From Deinococcus aquatilis DSM 23025 (GTDB taxonomy: Bacteria > Deinococcota > Deinococci > Deinococcales > Deinococcaceae), in assembly GCF_000378445.1 (NCBI RefSeq), contig NZ_KB899726.1, positions 1 to 55,609 on the forward strand: DNA of 55,609 nt, given 5' to 3'. Below are positions 40,741 through 51,056 of the stretch, one piece after another. Within the stretch, counting starts at the first letter, position 1, and every line of letters begins with the position of its first letter. Under the pieces are notes generated by a model. That model did no database searches. It was not told the origin of the DNA and saw only the letters and a program-made list of their open reading frames with translations. The translations under genes were made by a program, and so were the position numbers.

Positions 40741-41304
40741 TTAGGCTTTGCCGAAGCTCACGCTGGCGGCCTCGATATCCTGATCTGCGCCGAGGGTCTT
40801 CTTGAAGGCGCTGGCGGCCACCGTCACTTTTTCGCGGACCAGGCTGTAGGGGCCGTGTTCGCGTGCCGTTTCGATGCACACGTAGTATTCCCCCTGCGCG
40901 GCAATTGCACCCTTGTCGGTCTTGCCGTCCCACGCCACCGCATATGATCCCGGATTGCGGGTGGCGCTGCTGACGGTTGCCACCAGAGCGCTGTTTTCTC
41001 TGTACCAGCGGCGCAACTCGCCCAACCAGCGCGGATTCATACGGCTCTGCTGCGTCCACATGGTCAGGGTCCGAACCGGGTTGCCCTGCATGTCTTCGAT
41101 CCAGACGGCCACATAGGGCCGCTTGACCCGTCCGGTGGCCTGGGTGGCGACCGTGAAGGCGACGCTCAGGGCCATGCCTGTCGCCCATTTTTTGGTGGTG
41201 GGGGAGGCTGCGGCGGCCTGCGCGGGCAAAAAGCGGGTCAGGGTCAGTGCGGCGCTGGCAGCAGCCAATTTGCCTATAAAGCTGCGTCGGGTGGGTGAAT
41301 TCAC
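40741..41304 (-). CDS. DUF2271 protein with Tat signal
   Basis: This 187-residue protein has a twin-arginine signal (TRRSFIGKLAAASAALTLTRFLPAQAAAA). The DUF2271 domain follows (VKRPYVAVWIEDMQGNPVRTLTMW..., NPGSYAVAWDGKTDKGAIAAQGEYYVCIETAREHGPYSL). Members usually sit beside ApbE and PepSY genes, as here, and may be the extracytoplasmic carrier that is flavinylated or that binds a substrate. The Tat signal implies folding, possibly with cofactor, before export. The start is well supported by a CGGAGA site. Confidence 0.88.
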   Translation of the reverse strand: MNSPTRRSFIGKLAAASAALTLTRFLPAQAAAASPTTKKWATGMALSVAFTVATQATGRVKRPYVAVWIEDMQGNPVRTLTMWTQQSRMNPRWLGELRRWYRENSALVATVSSATRNPGSYAVAWDGKTDKGAIAAQGEYYVCIETAREHGPYSLVREKVTVAASAFKKTLGADQDIEAASVSFGKA

Positions 41305-41486
41305 AGTCGTTCTCCGGGGGTTGGCAAGAGGATGGATGGATGTGGTGCGCCTGTGTCGGGCCTACGCCTGAACATGTCACGGCCCGGTTTGATGAATGTT
41401 AAAGAAAGAGGGCCGCCGTACGGCGTGTGGGCAGTGTGCCGTACTTGGCTGACCGGAACTTGAAGACCGCCATTTGGCGCGGAAGT

Positions 41487-42473
41487 TTATGCCCCAGAGG
41501 TTTTCTGCCCCCAACGCTGGCTGCGGTGCTGCGTTCCATCTGCTGTCACGATCAGGGCCGCCGCGCCTGCTGTGGCATCTACACAGGCCAGTCCCTCAGA
41601 AATGGGCAGCACGCTCAGAACAGTGGCGAGGGCGTCAGCAGTCAGGCAGGTCGGGGCGGTGACGGTGACGCCCTGCACGGCCTCTATAGGTTGCCCGCTG
41701 CGGGGGTCGAGGACATGTGAAAACCACCTTCCGCCCACCTGATAGCCCCGGTGGGCGTTTCCGCTGGTTGCCAGCGCACCGTTGCTGATCTGCACATGGG
41801 CCACGGCGGGGGCGTCGTCGCGGGTGGTGGTGGGGTCGGCCACATCAACAGTCAGCCCAGAAGAACGCAGACCCGGAAGCTCCAGCGTTCTGAGATCGCC
41901 GCCCGCATTGACCAACACGCGCTGCACACCCGGCAGAGCAAAGGCGACTTCGGCGGCTCGGTCTACGATATATCCCTTTGCCAGTGCATTCAGCCCCAGC
42001 GGGTAGGCTGCGTGCAGGGTGGCGCAGTGGCCGTCCAGTGTCCACGGCGCGGCCTGCAACTGGGCGGCCAGTTCGGTCAGGGCAGCGGGGTCGGGGGGGT
42101 GGCCCTGAGTTTCGGCCTGCTTCCAGAGCGCTCCAAACGCATCTGCGCCCGGATGAAATGCGCCCCCGGTTTTCCTGCGCCACTGGTCAGCTTCCTGCAA
42201 CACCCGCACCAACTCCGGGCTGAGCTGGGTAGGCACGTAAGGCTGTGCCAGCCAGCGCCGAAGCTCGCTGGTGGGGTCGAATCGGTTAAAGATTCCAGTC
42301 AGGCGCTCCAATTCAGCCAGGGCCGCCTGCTCTGCGTGCCGGGCCTGTGCAGAGGTTCCGGCCACGATCTGAAGCTCGACTTCTGTTCCCAGTAGGCGCT
42401 CGTACACGCTGTGCAGGCGGTGTGGACGCCGTAAACGGGACAACAGAAGGCGGGCAAATGACATGCCGCTCAT
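41487..42473 (-). CDS. apbE: FAD:protein FMN transferase
   Basis: This 328-residue ApbE/Ftp enzyme attaches FMN to Ser/Thr of target proteins outside the membrane. Family blocks are TEVELQIVAGT near the start, LGLNALAKGYIVDRA, VLVNAGGDLR, and SNGALATSGNAHRGY...WFSHVLDPRSGQPI near the Mg and FAD site. No obvious signal peptide or lipobox is present at residue 1, unlike many ApbE proteins, so the location is uncertain. It lies upstream of DUF2271 and PepSY genes on the same strand, likely forming one electron-transfer unit. ATG 42464 is an alternative start. Confidence 0.9.
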   Translation of the reverse strand: MSGMSFARLLLSRLRRPHRLHSVYERLLGTEVELQIVAGTSAQARHAEQAALAELERLTGIFNRFDPTSELRRWLAQPYVPTQLSPELVRVLQEADQWRRKTGGAFHPGADAFGALWKQAETQGHPPDPAALTELAAQLQAAPWTLDGHCATLHAAYPLGLNALAKGYIVDRAAEVAFALPGVQRVLVNAGGDLRTLELPGLRSSGLTVDVADPTTTRDDAPAVAHVQISNGALATSGNAHRGYQVGGRWFSHVLDPRSGQPIEAVQGVTVTAPTCLTADALATVLSVLPISEGLACVDATAGAAALIVTADGTQHRSQRWGQKTSGA

Positions 42474-42539
42474 CTTGCCTGATCGGTGTGCAGATCAGCG
42501 CAACTCAGCCAACAGTCGGGAACTCCTGGGGCTGGGCCT

Positions 42540-42818
42540 TCACCCCCCCGGCTGATTGGACGCCACATAAAACAGCAGTCCGATCAGGATTACATCGAAG
42601 GCCCAACTTGCCGGGCGGCGCAGGTTCGGATCATGGCGCGAACGGAGAAACTGCACGCCAAGCCGCCCCACCAGCAGGACGATCACCAGATAAGGACTGG
42701 GCGTGGGGCCACCCAGTAGCGGCAGCAGGAGCGCCACGGCCACCAGCCCCAGCAGCACGAAGCTGGCAATGGTCAGGGCGTCCGGGCCATCTTTGCGCGG
42801 TGGGTCAGACGGGTTCAA
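42540..42818 (-). CDS. Small hydrophobic membrane protein, unknown
   Basis: This 92-residue protein has three hydrophobic segments (ALTIASFVLLGLVAVALLLPLL, YLVIVLLVGRLGVQFL and the final FDVILIGLLFYVA). No family is recognised. Its start overlaps the 3' end of glgB by 14 bases, so it is probably translated from the glgB message. Confidence 0.6.
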   Translation of the reverse strand: MNPSDPPRKDGPDALTIASFVLLGLVAVALLLPLLGGPTPSPYLVIVLLVGRLGVQFLRSRHDPNLRRPASWAFDVILIGLLFYVASNQPGG

Positions 42819-44787
42819 TAGAAGTGACCTGCTTGGACTTGGGCAGCATGGCTTCGATTTCTACGGCTTTTTTCACCGTACCCTTGCTCCTGAGTGTGGT
42901 GGTCAGGACTTCTGCCGTCTCTACAGGTTCCAGCACCAGCACGCTGGTCGGCGGCAGGCTCAGGCGCAGGTGGTGGCTCTGGCCGTTCCAGCCTTCCGCC
43001 TTGGCCGTCAGGTCGGGCTGCTGGGTGCCGAAGCCGCCGTATTCGCCGTCATCGGTACTCAGCAGCACGCGGTATTCTCCGGCTTCCGGCACGCCGACCG
43101 GGTACAGGTCGCGGTACACGGGCGTCATGTTGGCCACCACCAGTGACCAGGCTCCGCTGCCCGGATCACGGCGAATATACGCATACACACTGTTCTCTAC
43201 GTCGTCGGCGCTGATCCACTGAAGGCCTGCATCCATCGTATCGCCCGCGTGCCAGTCGGGTCGGCCCACATACAGGGCGTTCAGGCGGCGCACCAGATTC
43301 ATGATGCCCCGGTGGTCGGGCACGTCAGTCAGGTGCCAGGGCAGGCCCGCATCGTGGTTCCATTCGGTGGGCTGGGCAAATTCCTGCCCCATGAACAGCA
43401 GCTTTTTGCCGGGAGTCGTCCACATCATCGCCAGGAAGGCGCGGTAGTTGGCCCGCTGCATGTACCAGTCGCCGGGCATTTTCGCCACCAGCGATTTTTT
43501 CAGGTGCACCACCTCGTCATGGCTGATCGCCAGCACGTAGTTTTCACTGGTGCGGTAGGCATTGAAAAAGGTCAGGGCGTGGTGGTGGTATTTGCGCCAC
43601 AGGGGGTCTTCTTCAAAGTAACGCAGCGTGTCGTTCATCCAGCCCATGGCCCACTTGTAATCGAAGCCCAGACCATGCGGAGAGGGCGTGGTGACGCCCG
43701 GAAAGCTGGTGCTCTCTTCGGCGATGATCATGCAACCGGGAGCGAGGTGGTGCGTGACCTCATTCAGGCGCTTGAGGAAGGCGATGGCCTCAAGGTTCTC
43801 GCGGCCCCCGTGAATGTTGGGAATCCATTCGGTGCGCGAAAAATCCAGATACAGCATGGAGGCCACCGCATCGACACGCAGGCCGTCTACATGGAAATCC
43901 TGCAACCATTTCAGGGCGCTGCCGATCAGGAACATCACGACTTCATTGCGCCCGTAATCAAAGATCAGGGTGTTCCAGTCGTTGTGGTAGCCCTTGCGGG
44001 GATCGGCATACTCGAACAGGGGGCCGCCGTCAAAGCTGGCGAGGCCCGCTGCATCGGTGGGAAAATGACCCGGAACCCAGTCCAGCAAAACGCCGATATT
44101 CAGTGAGTGCAGGTGATCCACGAGGTACTTGAAATCTTCCGGGCTGCCCATGCGGCTCGTGGGCGCGTAGTAGCCCGTGACCTGATAGCCCCAGGAACCG
44201 TCGAACGGGTGCTCCATGACGCCGAGCAGTTCGACGTGGGTATAGCCCATGTAGCTGGCGTATTCGCCGAGGCGGTGCGCGAGGTCGCGGTAATTCAGGA
44301 ACCAGCCGTCGTCACGCTTGGCCCAAGAAGGTGCATGGACCTCGTACACGCTCACTGGGCGGTCGAAATTCTGGGTGCGGGCCTGCATCCAGGCGTCGTC
44401 CTGCCACTCGTAGGGCTGATCCCACACGATGGAACTGGTGCTGGGGCGCACCTCAAAAAACGTGCCGTAAGGGTCCATCTTGTCTTCGGTCAGGCCGCTG
44501 GCCCCCGTGACCCGGTATTTGTAACGTTGACCATGCAGCGCGGCAGGCACAAAGACACCCCAGAAGCCGAACTCCAGGCGTTGCATGGCGTTGTCGAAAC
44601 CGTTCCAACCGTTAAAATCCCCTACCACACTGACATGCTGGGCGTTGGGTGCCCATACGCCGAAGCGCACGCCCGCGACGCCGTTTTCGGTGACCTGGTG
44701 TGCGCCCAACATCTGATCGGGGCGAACCAGATCGGATGTCACCAGCTTTTGAAGATGCCCATGATCCAATGGCAAGGTTTGACTCAT
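42805..44787 (-). CDS. glgB: 1,4-alpha-glucan branching enzyme
   Basis: This 660-residue GH13 enzyme puts alpha-1,6 branches into glycogen. An N-terminal CBM48 (GVRFGVWAPNAQHVSVVGDFNGW) precedes the catalytic barrel: nucleophile Asp in GLRVDAVASMLYLDFSR, acid/base Glu in CMIIAEESTSFP, third Asp in ISHDEVVHLKKSL. Start ATG 44787 follows TACACT (44794-44799) by 6 bases; the longer frame to 44835 is not used. No glgA or glgC lies nearby. The 92-residue membrane protein follows. Confidence 0.95.
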   Translation of the reverse strand: MSQTLPLDHGHLQKLVTSDLVRPDQMLGAHQVTENGVAGVRFGVWAPNAQHVSVVGDFNGWNGFDNAMQRLEFGFWGVFVPAALHGQRYKYRVTGASGLTEDKMDPYGTFFEVRPSTSSIVWDQPYEWQDDAWMQARTQNFDRPVSVYEVHAPSWAKRDDGWFLNYRDLAHRLGEYASYMGYTHVELLGVMEHPFDGSWGYQVTGYYAPTSRMGSPEDFKYLVDHLHSLNIGVLLDWVPGHFPTDAAGLASFDGGPLFEYADPRKGYHNDWNTLIFDYGRNEVVMFLIGSALKWLQDFHVDGLRVDAVASMLYLDFSRTEWIPNIHGGRENLEAIAFLKRLNEVTHHLAPGCMIIAEESTSFPGVTTPSPHGLGFDYKWAMGWMNDTLRYFEEDPLWRKYHHHALTFFNAYRTSENYVLAISHDEVVHLKKSLVAKMPGDWYMQRANYRAFLAMMWTTPGKKLLFMGQEFAQPTEWNHDAGLPWHLTDVPDHRGIMNLVRRLNALYVGRPDWHAGDTMDAGLQWISADDVENSVYAYIRRDPGSGAWSLVVANMTPVYRDLYPVGVPEAGEYRVLLSTDDGEYGGFGTQQPDLTAKAEGWNGQSHHLRLSLPPTSVLVLEPVETAEVLTTTLRSKGTVKKAVEIEAMLPKSKQVTSIEPV

Positions 44788-44793
44788 GCTGCG

Positions 44794-44799
44794 AGTGTA
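44794..44799 (-). promoter_or_regulatory. -10 box, leaderless promoter of glgB
   Basis: TACACT, 6 bases before ATG 44787. Confidence 0.5.
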
Positions 44800-45024
44800 G
44801 CGGTCAGCCGGACTTGGGCAAGGCGCGGCGTGCATACGTCCAGCGGAGATGAAGACTTTATGGAGAAACGGGTCGCTGATCAGCAGCCGTGATGATCAGC
44901 GGGGATCATTCGACTGAGACAGCTACGGCGTGGGATGGCTCTGGACAGCAACAGCAGCGCCGCAGCCCCGCGCAAAGACAGGAGGTGCGGCACTGGCTGA
45001 ATCTCCGGTGTCGTCGCCCCAGGA

Positions 45025-45674
45025 TCAGCTTTTCTCTGCCGCTCCTTCCAACACATTGCGCCGGAAACGTTCCAGAATTGCCAGCCCCACCGCGCCACTT
45101 TTTTCGGGATGAAACTGTGTGGCGTGCAGATTGCCCACGCTGAAGGCCGCCCAGAACGGCACGCCGTAATCGGTGAGTGCGCCGTGATCCACCTGCACGG
45201 TGGCGGGCACGTAATAACTGTGCACGAAGTAGGCATGTGCCGGGGCAGGCAGGCCGCGCAGCAGGGCGCTGTCGCCCACACTTTGCAGGGTATTCCAGCC
45301 CATCTGCGGCACCTTGCGTTCCGGCACGGCCTCGAACTTGCGAACCGTACCGGGGATCAGGTTTAGGCCCGCCACCCCCGGCGCTTCTTCCGAATCGGTC
45401 AGCAGCATCTGCATGCCCACACAGATGCCCAGCAGGGGCGTTCCAGCCCGCGCGGCCGCCATCACCGGCCCGTGAAATCCACTGTTCTCGAAGGCTTCCA
45501 TGACCTGCCGGAAATGGCCCTGCCCCGGCACCACCAGAGCACGGGCTGCGGGTACATCGGCGGGGTCGGCACTGATCTTGACGGTCATCCCGGCCCGTTC
45601 CAGGGCTTTGGCGGCGCTGCGAACGTTGCCCGCGCCGTAATCGAGCAGCAGGACTTCCGGACGGTTGAGGGCGG

Positions 45675-45678
<4 letters not shown>
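45025..45678 (-). CDS. hisH: Imidazole glycerol phosphate synthase, glutamine amidotransferase subunit
   Basis: The 217-residue enzyme feeds ammonia to HisF in histidine synthesis. LLLDYGAGNVRSAAKALERAG is the start, PLLGICVGMQ carries the nucleophile Cys, and HATQFHPEKSG carries the catalytic His and Glu. Its ATG overlaps the hisB stop (ATGA), so the two are coupled. HisF is not in this window. Confidence 0.95.
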
Positions 45679-46301
<623 letters not shown>

Positions 46302-46306
46302 ACCTC

Positions 46307-46312
46307 ATGCTA
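46307..46312 (-). promoter_or_regulatory. -10 box, leaderless promoter of hisB-hisH
   Basis: TAGCAT, 5 bases before ATG 46301. Confidence 0.5.
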
Positions 46313-46376
46313 CGGCGGAAAGAGTGGGTTGCATGGGCAATAGCATGGACAGCCTGGATCATGCGAAACAGGGCCA

Positions 46377-46435
46377 GCCAAAACATAGTGCGGCCAAACT
46401 GTCTGTCAGGACAATCTGGCTGCACTATGTTTGGC
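46377..46435. repeat. Long inverted repeat between hisB and the TetR gene
   Basis: Arm 46377-46396 (GCCAAAACATAGTGCGGCCA) pairs with arm 46417-46435 (TGGCTGCACTATGTTTGGC) with one bulge and one mismatch, loop 20 bases. It lies downstream of the TetR gene and may terminate it, although no T-run follows on the minus strand. Confidence 0.6.
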
Positions 46436-46483
46436 GCATTTTATTGAGCGCTCTCGCTCTGCTTAGTTAATCTAAAAATTGGC

Positions 46484-46942
46484 TTAGAACAGTTCGCGCA
46501 GGCCGCTTTCTTTGAAAATCGTGCTGCCGATCAGGGCTGCGCAGGCAGGCCAGTTGCCGTCATCGGGGGCGGGTTGCCCGGTCAGACGCGATTCCAATAT
46601 TTTGACGAGGCGGGCCGCTTCCATTCGTTCATCTTCGCTGGCATCGGCCAACACATGGGCATGACGCAACACGAGCGCGGCTTCCTGAGTGTTGTCGCGG
46701 TTTTCAATCACTTCCTTAAGTAACGCGATATAGAGCGCGGCAGCATTATCGAAATAGAGATAAACAGTGCCCTTACTCAGCCCTGCTTCGCGTGCGGCGG
46801 CATTGACACTCCAGCCTTCCGCATGATGCAAGGAAGCCAGAGTCGCATCGAGAAGCCGGGTGCGCATAGCAGCTTTGGCCTGCGGAGAGCGGGCGCGGGT
46901 ACGTTTGGAGCGTTCTTCTGTCATGGGATCGGATATTTTCAT
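46484..46942 (-). CDS. Short TetR-family transcriptional regulator
   Basis: The protein has 152 residues, against the usual ~190-210. The TetR helix-turn-helix (RTRLLDATLASLHHAEGWSVNAAAREAGLSKGTVYLYFDNAAALYIALL) is intact. The ligand domain is short, ending at GLRELF, so the protein may be truncated or a compact type. An AGGTGG site precedes ATG. A candidate operator (46984-47012) overlaps its -10 box. No adjacent target gene is obvious; an AT-rich gene-free stretch follows upstream. Confidence 0.8.
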   Translation of the reverse strand: MKISDPMTEERSKRTRARSPQAKAAMRTRLLDATLASLHHAEGWSVNAAAREAGLSKGTVYLYFDNAAALYIALLKEVIENRDNTQEAALVLRHAHVLADASEDERMEAARLVKILESRLTGQPAPDDGNWPACAALIGSTIFKESGLRELF

Positions 46943-46983
46943 ATTGAACCACCTTTCTGCTGAACACTGCTTCAGTCATGCAG

Positions 46984-47012
46984 CTGAACAGTAGGATACC
47001 TGCCCTGTTGAG
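46984..47012 (-). promoter_or_regulatory. Candidate TetR operator over its own -10
   Basis: CTGAACAG (46984-46991) and CTGTTGAG (47005-47012) are inverted repeats at 7 of 8 positions. On the minus strand TATCCT lies between them as the -10 of the regulator gene. A further CTGAACA copy is closer to the gene. Confidence 0.4.
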
Positions 47013-47719
47013 TCATTGTGTGGCTTTGAAGCGGAAATAACTATCCAATAAGATGAAGTTGGCTTTAGAATGGAATCTGATCGAGACGGAAAGTTAACTT
47101 TTAGACTTATTAACGATCGGAAATTTTGTGTAAAGTAATGCATTGATCTGAGATGGTCACTGGGTCATTCAGTGCAATCTGTAATGAATCGAATCTGAAC
47201 ACCTAGATGAATACAGGGTCATTAGAACTCATCCAATAGAAGGGCGTGAAATTGAGAGCAGAAAGGGTGAAGCGTCCGTATAGCTTCTGTCCAGGCCTGA
47301 GCTATTGTGAAGGATTCATCCTATTTTGACGGCTATTCACGAAAATGTGAGTGAAATATCCCACATGGATAGTCATTTAATTCCGTGCCTGAGATTTGAG
47401 GTGACTCCTTGACCTTCAGTGCTTAAGGCGCAGCACCATCATGAGTCTTACCGTCTCTCATGAGGCATTGCTGTTGTCGGAAAATCGGGGCAGGAGGATT
47501 CGGCCCAGATCTTTTAGGCTAAGTGTAGAAATCTACAGAATCAGACCATTCTTATGTATTTTCTATCAAAATAGAATAGAATCTGTACAGTCATAAGGTG
47601 ATATTTTATGCATCACACCCAGATCACAGCTTAAATTTTTGGCTTCTCATCAAAACTGATTTGATAGGAGAGAGGGGTCAGATTCTTCCATCTGATTGGA
47701 ATAAATAGGATTGGTGTTT

Positions 47720-47746
47720 CAAATGCAATAAGCAGGATTGCATTTG
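47720..47746. other. Perfect hairpin in the AT-rich island
   Basis: CAAATGCAAT, then a 7-base loop, then ATTGCATTTG. It lies ~110 bases before the subtilase gene and could be an operator or an RNA structure. The role is unknown. Confidence 0.5.
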
Positions 47747-47857
47747 ATAAGTTGCCTAGTCGTTTGTGGAAGGTGCCCGATTCTAAACGTGATAGACCTC
47801 CCGCGTCGGCATAATTCATAGGTTTTACACGCATTCCATCCCCCCGGAGGTTTTGTG

Positions 47858-49432
<1,575 letters not shown>

Positions 49433-49448
49433 TTTTTCTCTCCTGTGT

Positions 49449-49490
49449 GGCGGGATTCGGCGTGTGGGTGCGCCTGAATCCCGCCCTTCG
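49449..49490 (+). terminator. Terminator after the subtilase gene
   Basis: GGCGGGATTC-GGCG (49449-49462) pairs with CGCC-T-GAATCCCGCC (49471-49485) around an 8-base loop. The following T-rich tract is short. Confidence 0.65.
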
Positions 49491-49567
49491 TTTGGATGAC
49501 TGACGTGAGGGAGAGATGTGCATGTGCAGAATATTCGCCGCCCTATTCTGTCTTGACCGTAATAGAA

Positions 49568-49584
49568 TTCTGTTATAAACTAAA
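49568..49584 (+). promoter_or_regulatory. Radiation/desiccation response motif (RDRM) of ddrA
   Basis: TTCTGTTATAAACTAAA matches the RDRM palindrome TTATGTTATTAACATAA at 13 of 17 positions. It overlaps the -10 (TATAAA, 49574-49579) and ends 3 bases before ATG 49588. TTGACC (49553-49558) is a possible -35. DdrO repressor should bind here until it is cleaved by the PprI/IrrE protease after DNA damage. Confidence 0.75.
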
Positions 49585-49587
49585 TGC

Positions 49588-50187
49588 ATGAAGCTGAGCG
49601 ATGTTCAGAAACGACTCCAAGCCCCGTTTCCCGCTCATTTGGTGGCGTGGAAACCGCAAGCATTCACCAAAGACCGCACCCGCGCTCTGATGCTGGCCCA
49701 TGTGGATGCCCGCGCCGTCCAGGACCGCCTCGACGCCATCTGCCCGGATGGTTGGACCTTTGAAATTGAAGTGATTGCTGGTGCGGCTCGCCCCACCGTC
49801 AAGGGCCGCCTGACCGTGTTGGGCGTGATTCGCGAAGATATCGGAGAAGCCCCGGAAGGCGACCTCGGCACGCTGAAGGCCGCCAGCAGCGACGCCCTCA
49901 AGCGTTGCGCCGTGCATTTCGGGATCGGGCGCTACCTGTACGACCTGCCCAAAGTCTGGACCGACTGGAACGACAGCCGCCGCGAACCCGTGACCCCGCC
50001 CGAACTGCCCGAATGGGCACGCCCCGACCACGAACGCAGCCCCGGCGGAGCGCATCTGGTGCAGGCGATGGAGCAACTGCGCTATGAACTTCCCGAAGAC
50101 CTCGATCTTCAGCGCGAGGTGTACAAGCACCTGAAAGCCGCGCTGGGCAGCATTCACCCCAGCCAGGGCACCGGGCAGGCGGCATGA
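49588..50187 (+). CDS. ddrA: DNA damage response protein DdrA (Rad52-like single-strand end protection)
   Basis: The 199-residue Rad52/Rad22-related protein binds and protects 3' single-stranded DNA ends after irradiation. The start MKLSDVQKRLQAPFPAHLVAWKPQAF and blocks DARAVQDRLDAICPDGWTFEIEV, SSDALKRCAVHFGIGRYLYDLPKVW, and LVQAMEQLRYELPEDLDLQREVYKHLKAAL match DdrA of D. radiodurans. Upstream is a near-perfect RDRM, as for other members of the regulon. Its stop overlaps the start of a 30-residue membrane peptide (ATGA). Confidence 0.96.
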   Translation: MKLSDVQKRLQAPFPAHLVAWKPQAFTKDRTRALMLAHVDARAVQDRLDAICPDGWTFEIEVIAGAARPTVKGRLTVLGVIREDIGEAPEGDLGTLKAASSDALKRCAVHFGIGRYLYDLPKVWTDWNDSRREPVTPPELPEWARPDHERSPGGAHLVQAMEQLRYELPEDLDLQREVYKHLKAALGSIHPSQGTGQAA

Positions 50188-50276
50188 ATTCGCCCACATC
50201 CCGTCAGACCGGACTGGTCATGCTGGCCGTCCTCGGCCTGATGTTGCTGGGCGGCGCACTGGCCCGGATGCTGTAA
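50184..50276 (+). CDS. 30-residue single-TM peptide coupled to ddrA
   Basis: ATG 50184 overlaps the ddrA TGA as ATGA. The peptide has a short polar head (MNSPTSRQTG) and one hydrophobic helix (LVMLAVLGLMLLGGALARML). It ends before a strong terminator (50307-50337), so it is on the ddrA message. Translational coupling and the clean TM pattern support a real small protein. Its function is unknown; small membrane peptides in stress operons may act in checkpoint or envelope responses. Confidence 0.6.
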   Translation: MNSPTSRQTGLVMLAVLGLMLLGGALARML

Positions 50277-50306
50277 GACCTGAACACTGACGCTCAACCG
50301 AAAACC

Positions 50307-50337
50307 ACCCCGCCTGCCGTCTGATCGGTGGCGGGGT
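50307..50337. terminator. Terminator after ddrA and the small peptide gene
   Basis: ACCCCGCC (50307-50314) pairs with GGCGGGGT (50330-50337). A T-rich tract follows on the plus strand (TCTTTT) and AAAACC precedes it, so it can serve the convergent PadR gene as well. Confidence 0.8.
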
Positions 50338-50351
50338 TCTTTTCGCTCTGT

Positions 50352-50906
50352 TCAGGCCAGGAGTTCGGCCCAGAAGGCCAGGCTTGCCCGTTCGTAAAGC
50401 AGGCCCATCCGGAGCGGCTGCGCCTCAAAACTGCCCTCTGGGACGCAGGCCGCCTGCTGTTCGTACTCAGCCAGGCGGGCGCGGTGCAGGTTCAGTTGCT
50501 CCTGGGCCAGTTGAGACAGCAGGTGTGGTGGCCCCTGTCCGGCAAAAAACAGTTTGAGAAGCCCCGCGTCACGCAACTCGGGAAATCCAGCTGGGCGCGA
50601 GAGCCAGTGGGCCAGCGCCGAACGTCCGGCCTGCGTGATGCTGTAGGTGCGTTTGCGCCGCCCACTGTCTTCCTGAGTCTCCTGCAACAGCCCCAACCCT
50701 ACTAGGCGCTGAGGTTCGGCGTAGAGCTGCGATCTGGGAAAGGTCCAGAAATAGCCCACCGATTCGTCGGCCCAGCGCTTGAGATCGTAGGAGGTGCCGG
50801 AGCCGTACTGACCGAGCAGCCCCAGCACGATATAGGCCGAAGGCCCGAGCGCGGCCTGCTCGTCGGCGGCATTGGCAGGCGTCAAAGAAACACTTGCATC
50901 TGACAT
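50352..50906 (-). CDS. PadR-family transcriptional regulator
   Basis: The protein has 184 residues. The winged helix reads YIVLGLLGQYGSGTSYDLKRWADESVGYFWTFPRSQLYAEPQRLVGLGLLQ, followed by GRRKRTYSITQAG, the PadR wing. The C-terminal helical domain is of the Vir_act_alpha_C type (PHLLSQLAQEQLNLHRARLAEYEQQ). ATG 50906 follows TATGCT (50913-50918) by 6 bases. It is divergent from the DUF4188 gene, which is the likely target, as with PadR regulators of detoxification enzymes. Confidence 0.9.
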   Translation of the reverse strand: MSDASVSLTPANAADEQAALGPSAYIVLGLLGQYGSGTSYDLKRWADESVGYFWTFPRSQLYAEPQRLVGLGLLQETQEDSGRRKRTYSITQAGRSALAHWLSRPAGFPELRDAGLLKLFFAGQGPPHLLSQLAQEQLNLHRARLAEYEQQAACVPEGSFEAQPLRMGLLYERASLAFWAELLA

Positions 50907-50912
50907 GGCAAG

Positions 50913-50918
50913 AGCATA
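50913..50918 (-). promoter_or_regulatory. -10 box, leaderless promoter of the PadR gene
   Basis: TATGCT, 6 bases before ATG 50906. Confidence 0.5.
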
Positions 50919-51056
50919 CACTCACTTCAGACCGTCCAGAATAGACCATTCAGATTGGATGGTGATCTGCGGTGAAGGAGAAGGCGAAATGAAACGGAAT
51001 TGCGATGAGCCGAAGACGAAGCCGAGTGATCTACCCGCGCAGCAGAGCAGGCCCGC

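Larger units (their letters stand above)
46943..47857. other. AT-rich, gene-free island of about 900 bases
   Basis: Base composition is visibly lower in GC than the rest. It has only short ORFs without coding character, for example 47631-47864 on the minus strand. It contains a perfect 10-bp hairpin (CAAATGCAAT 47720-47729 / ATTGCATTTG 47737-47746), an imperfect ATCAAA/TTTGAT hairpin near 47644-47671, and several A/T-rich promoter-like stretches. It may be foreign DNA, a decayed region, or the long regulatory region of the protease gene. No RNA gene was recognised. Confidence 0.55.

Noticed and set aside
41411..41460. GCCGTACGGC palindrome between apbE and the DUF2271 gene as a terminator
   Set aside because: No T-run follows it and it lies inside a likely co-transcribed unit; it may be a chance palindrome.
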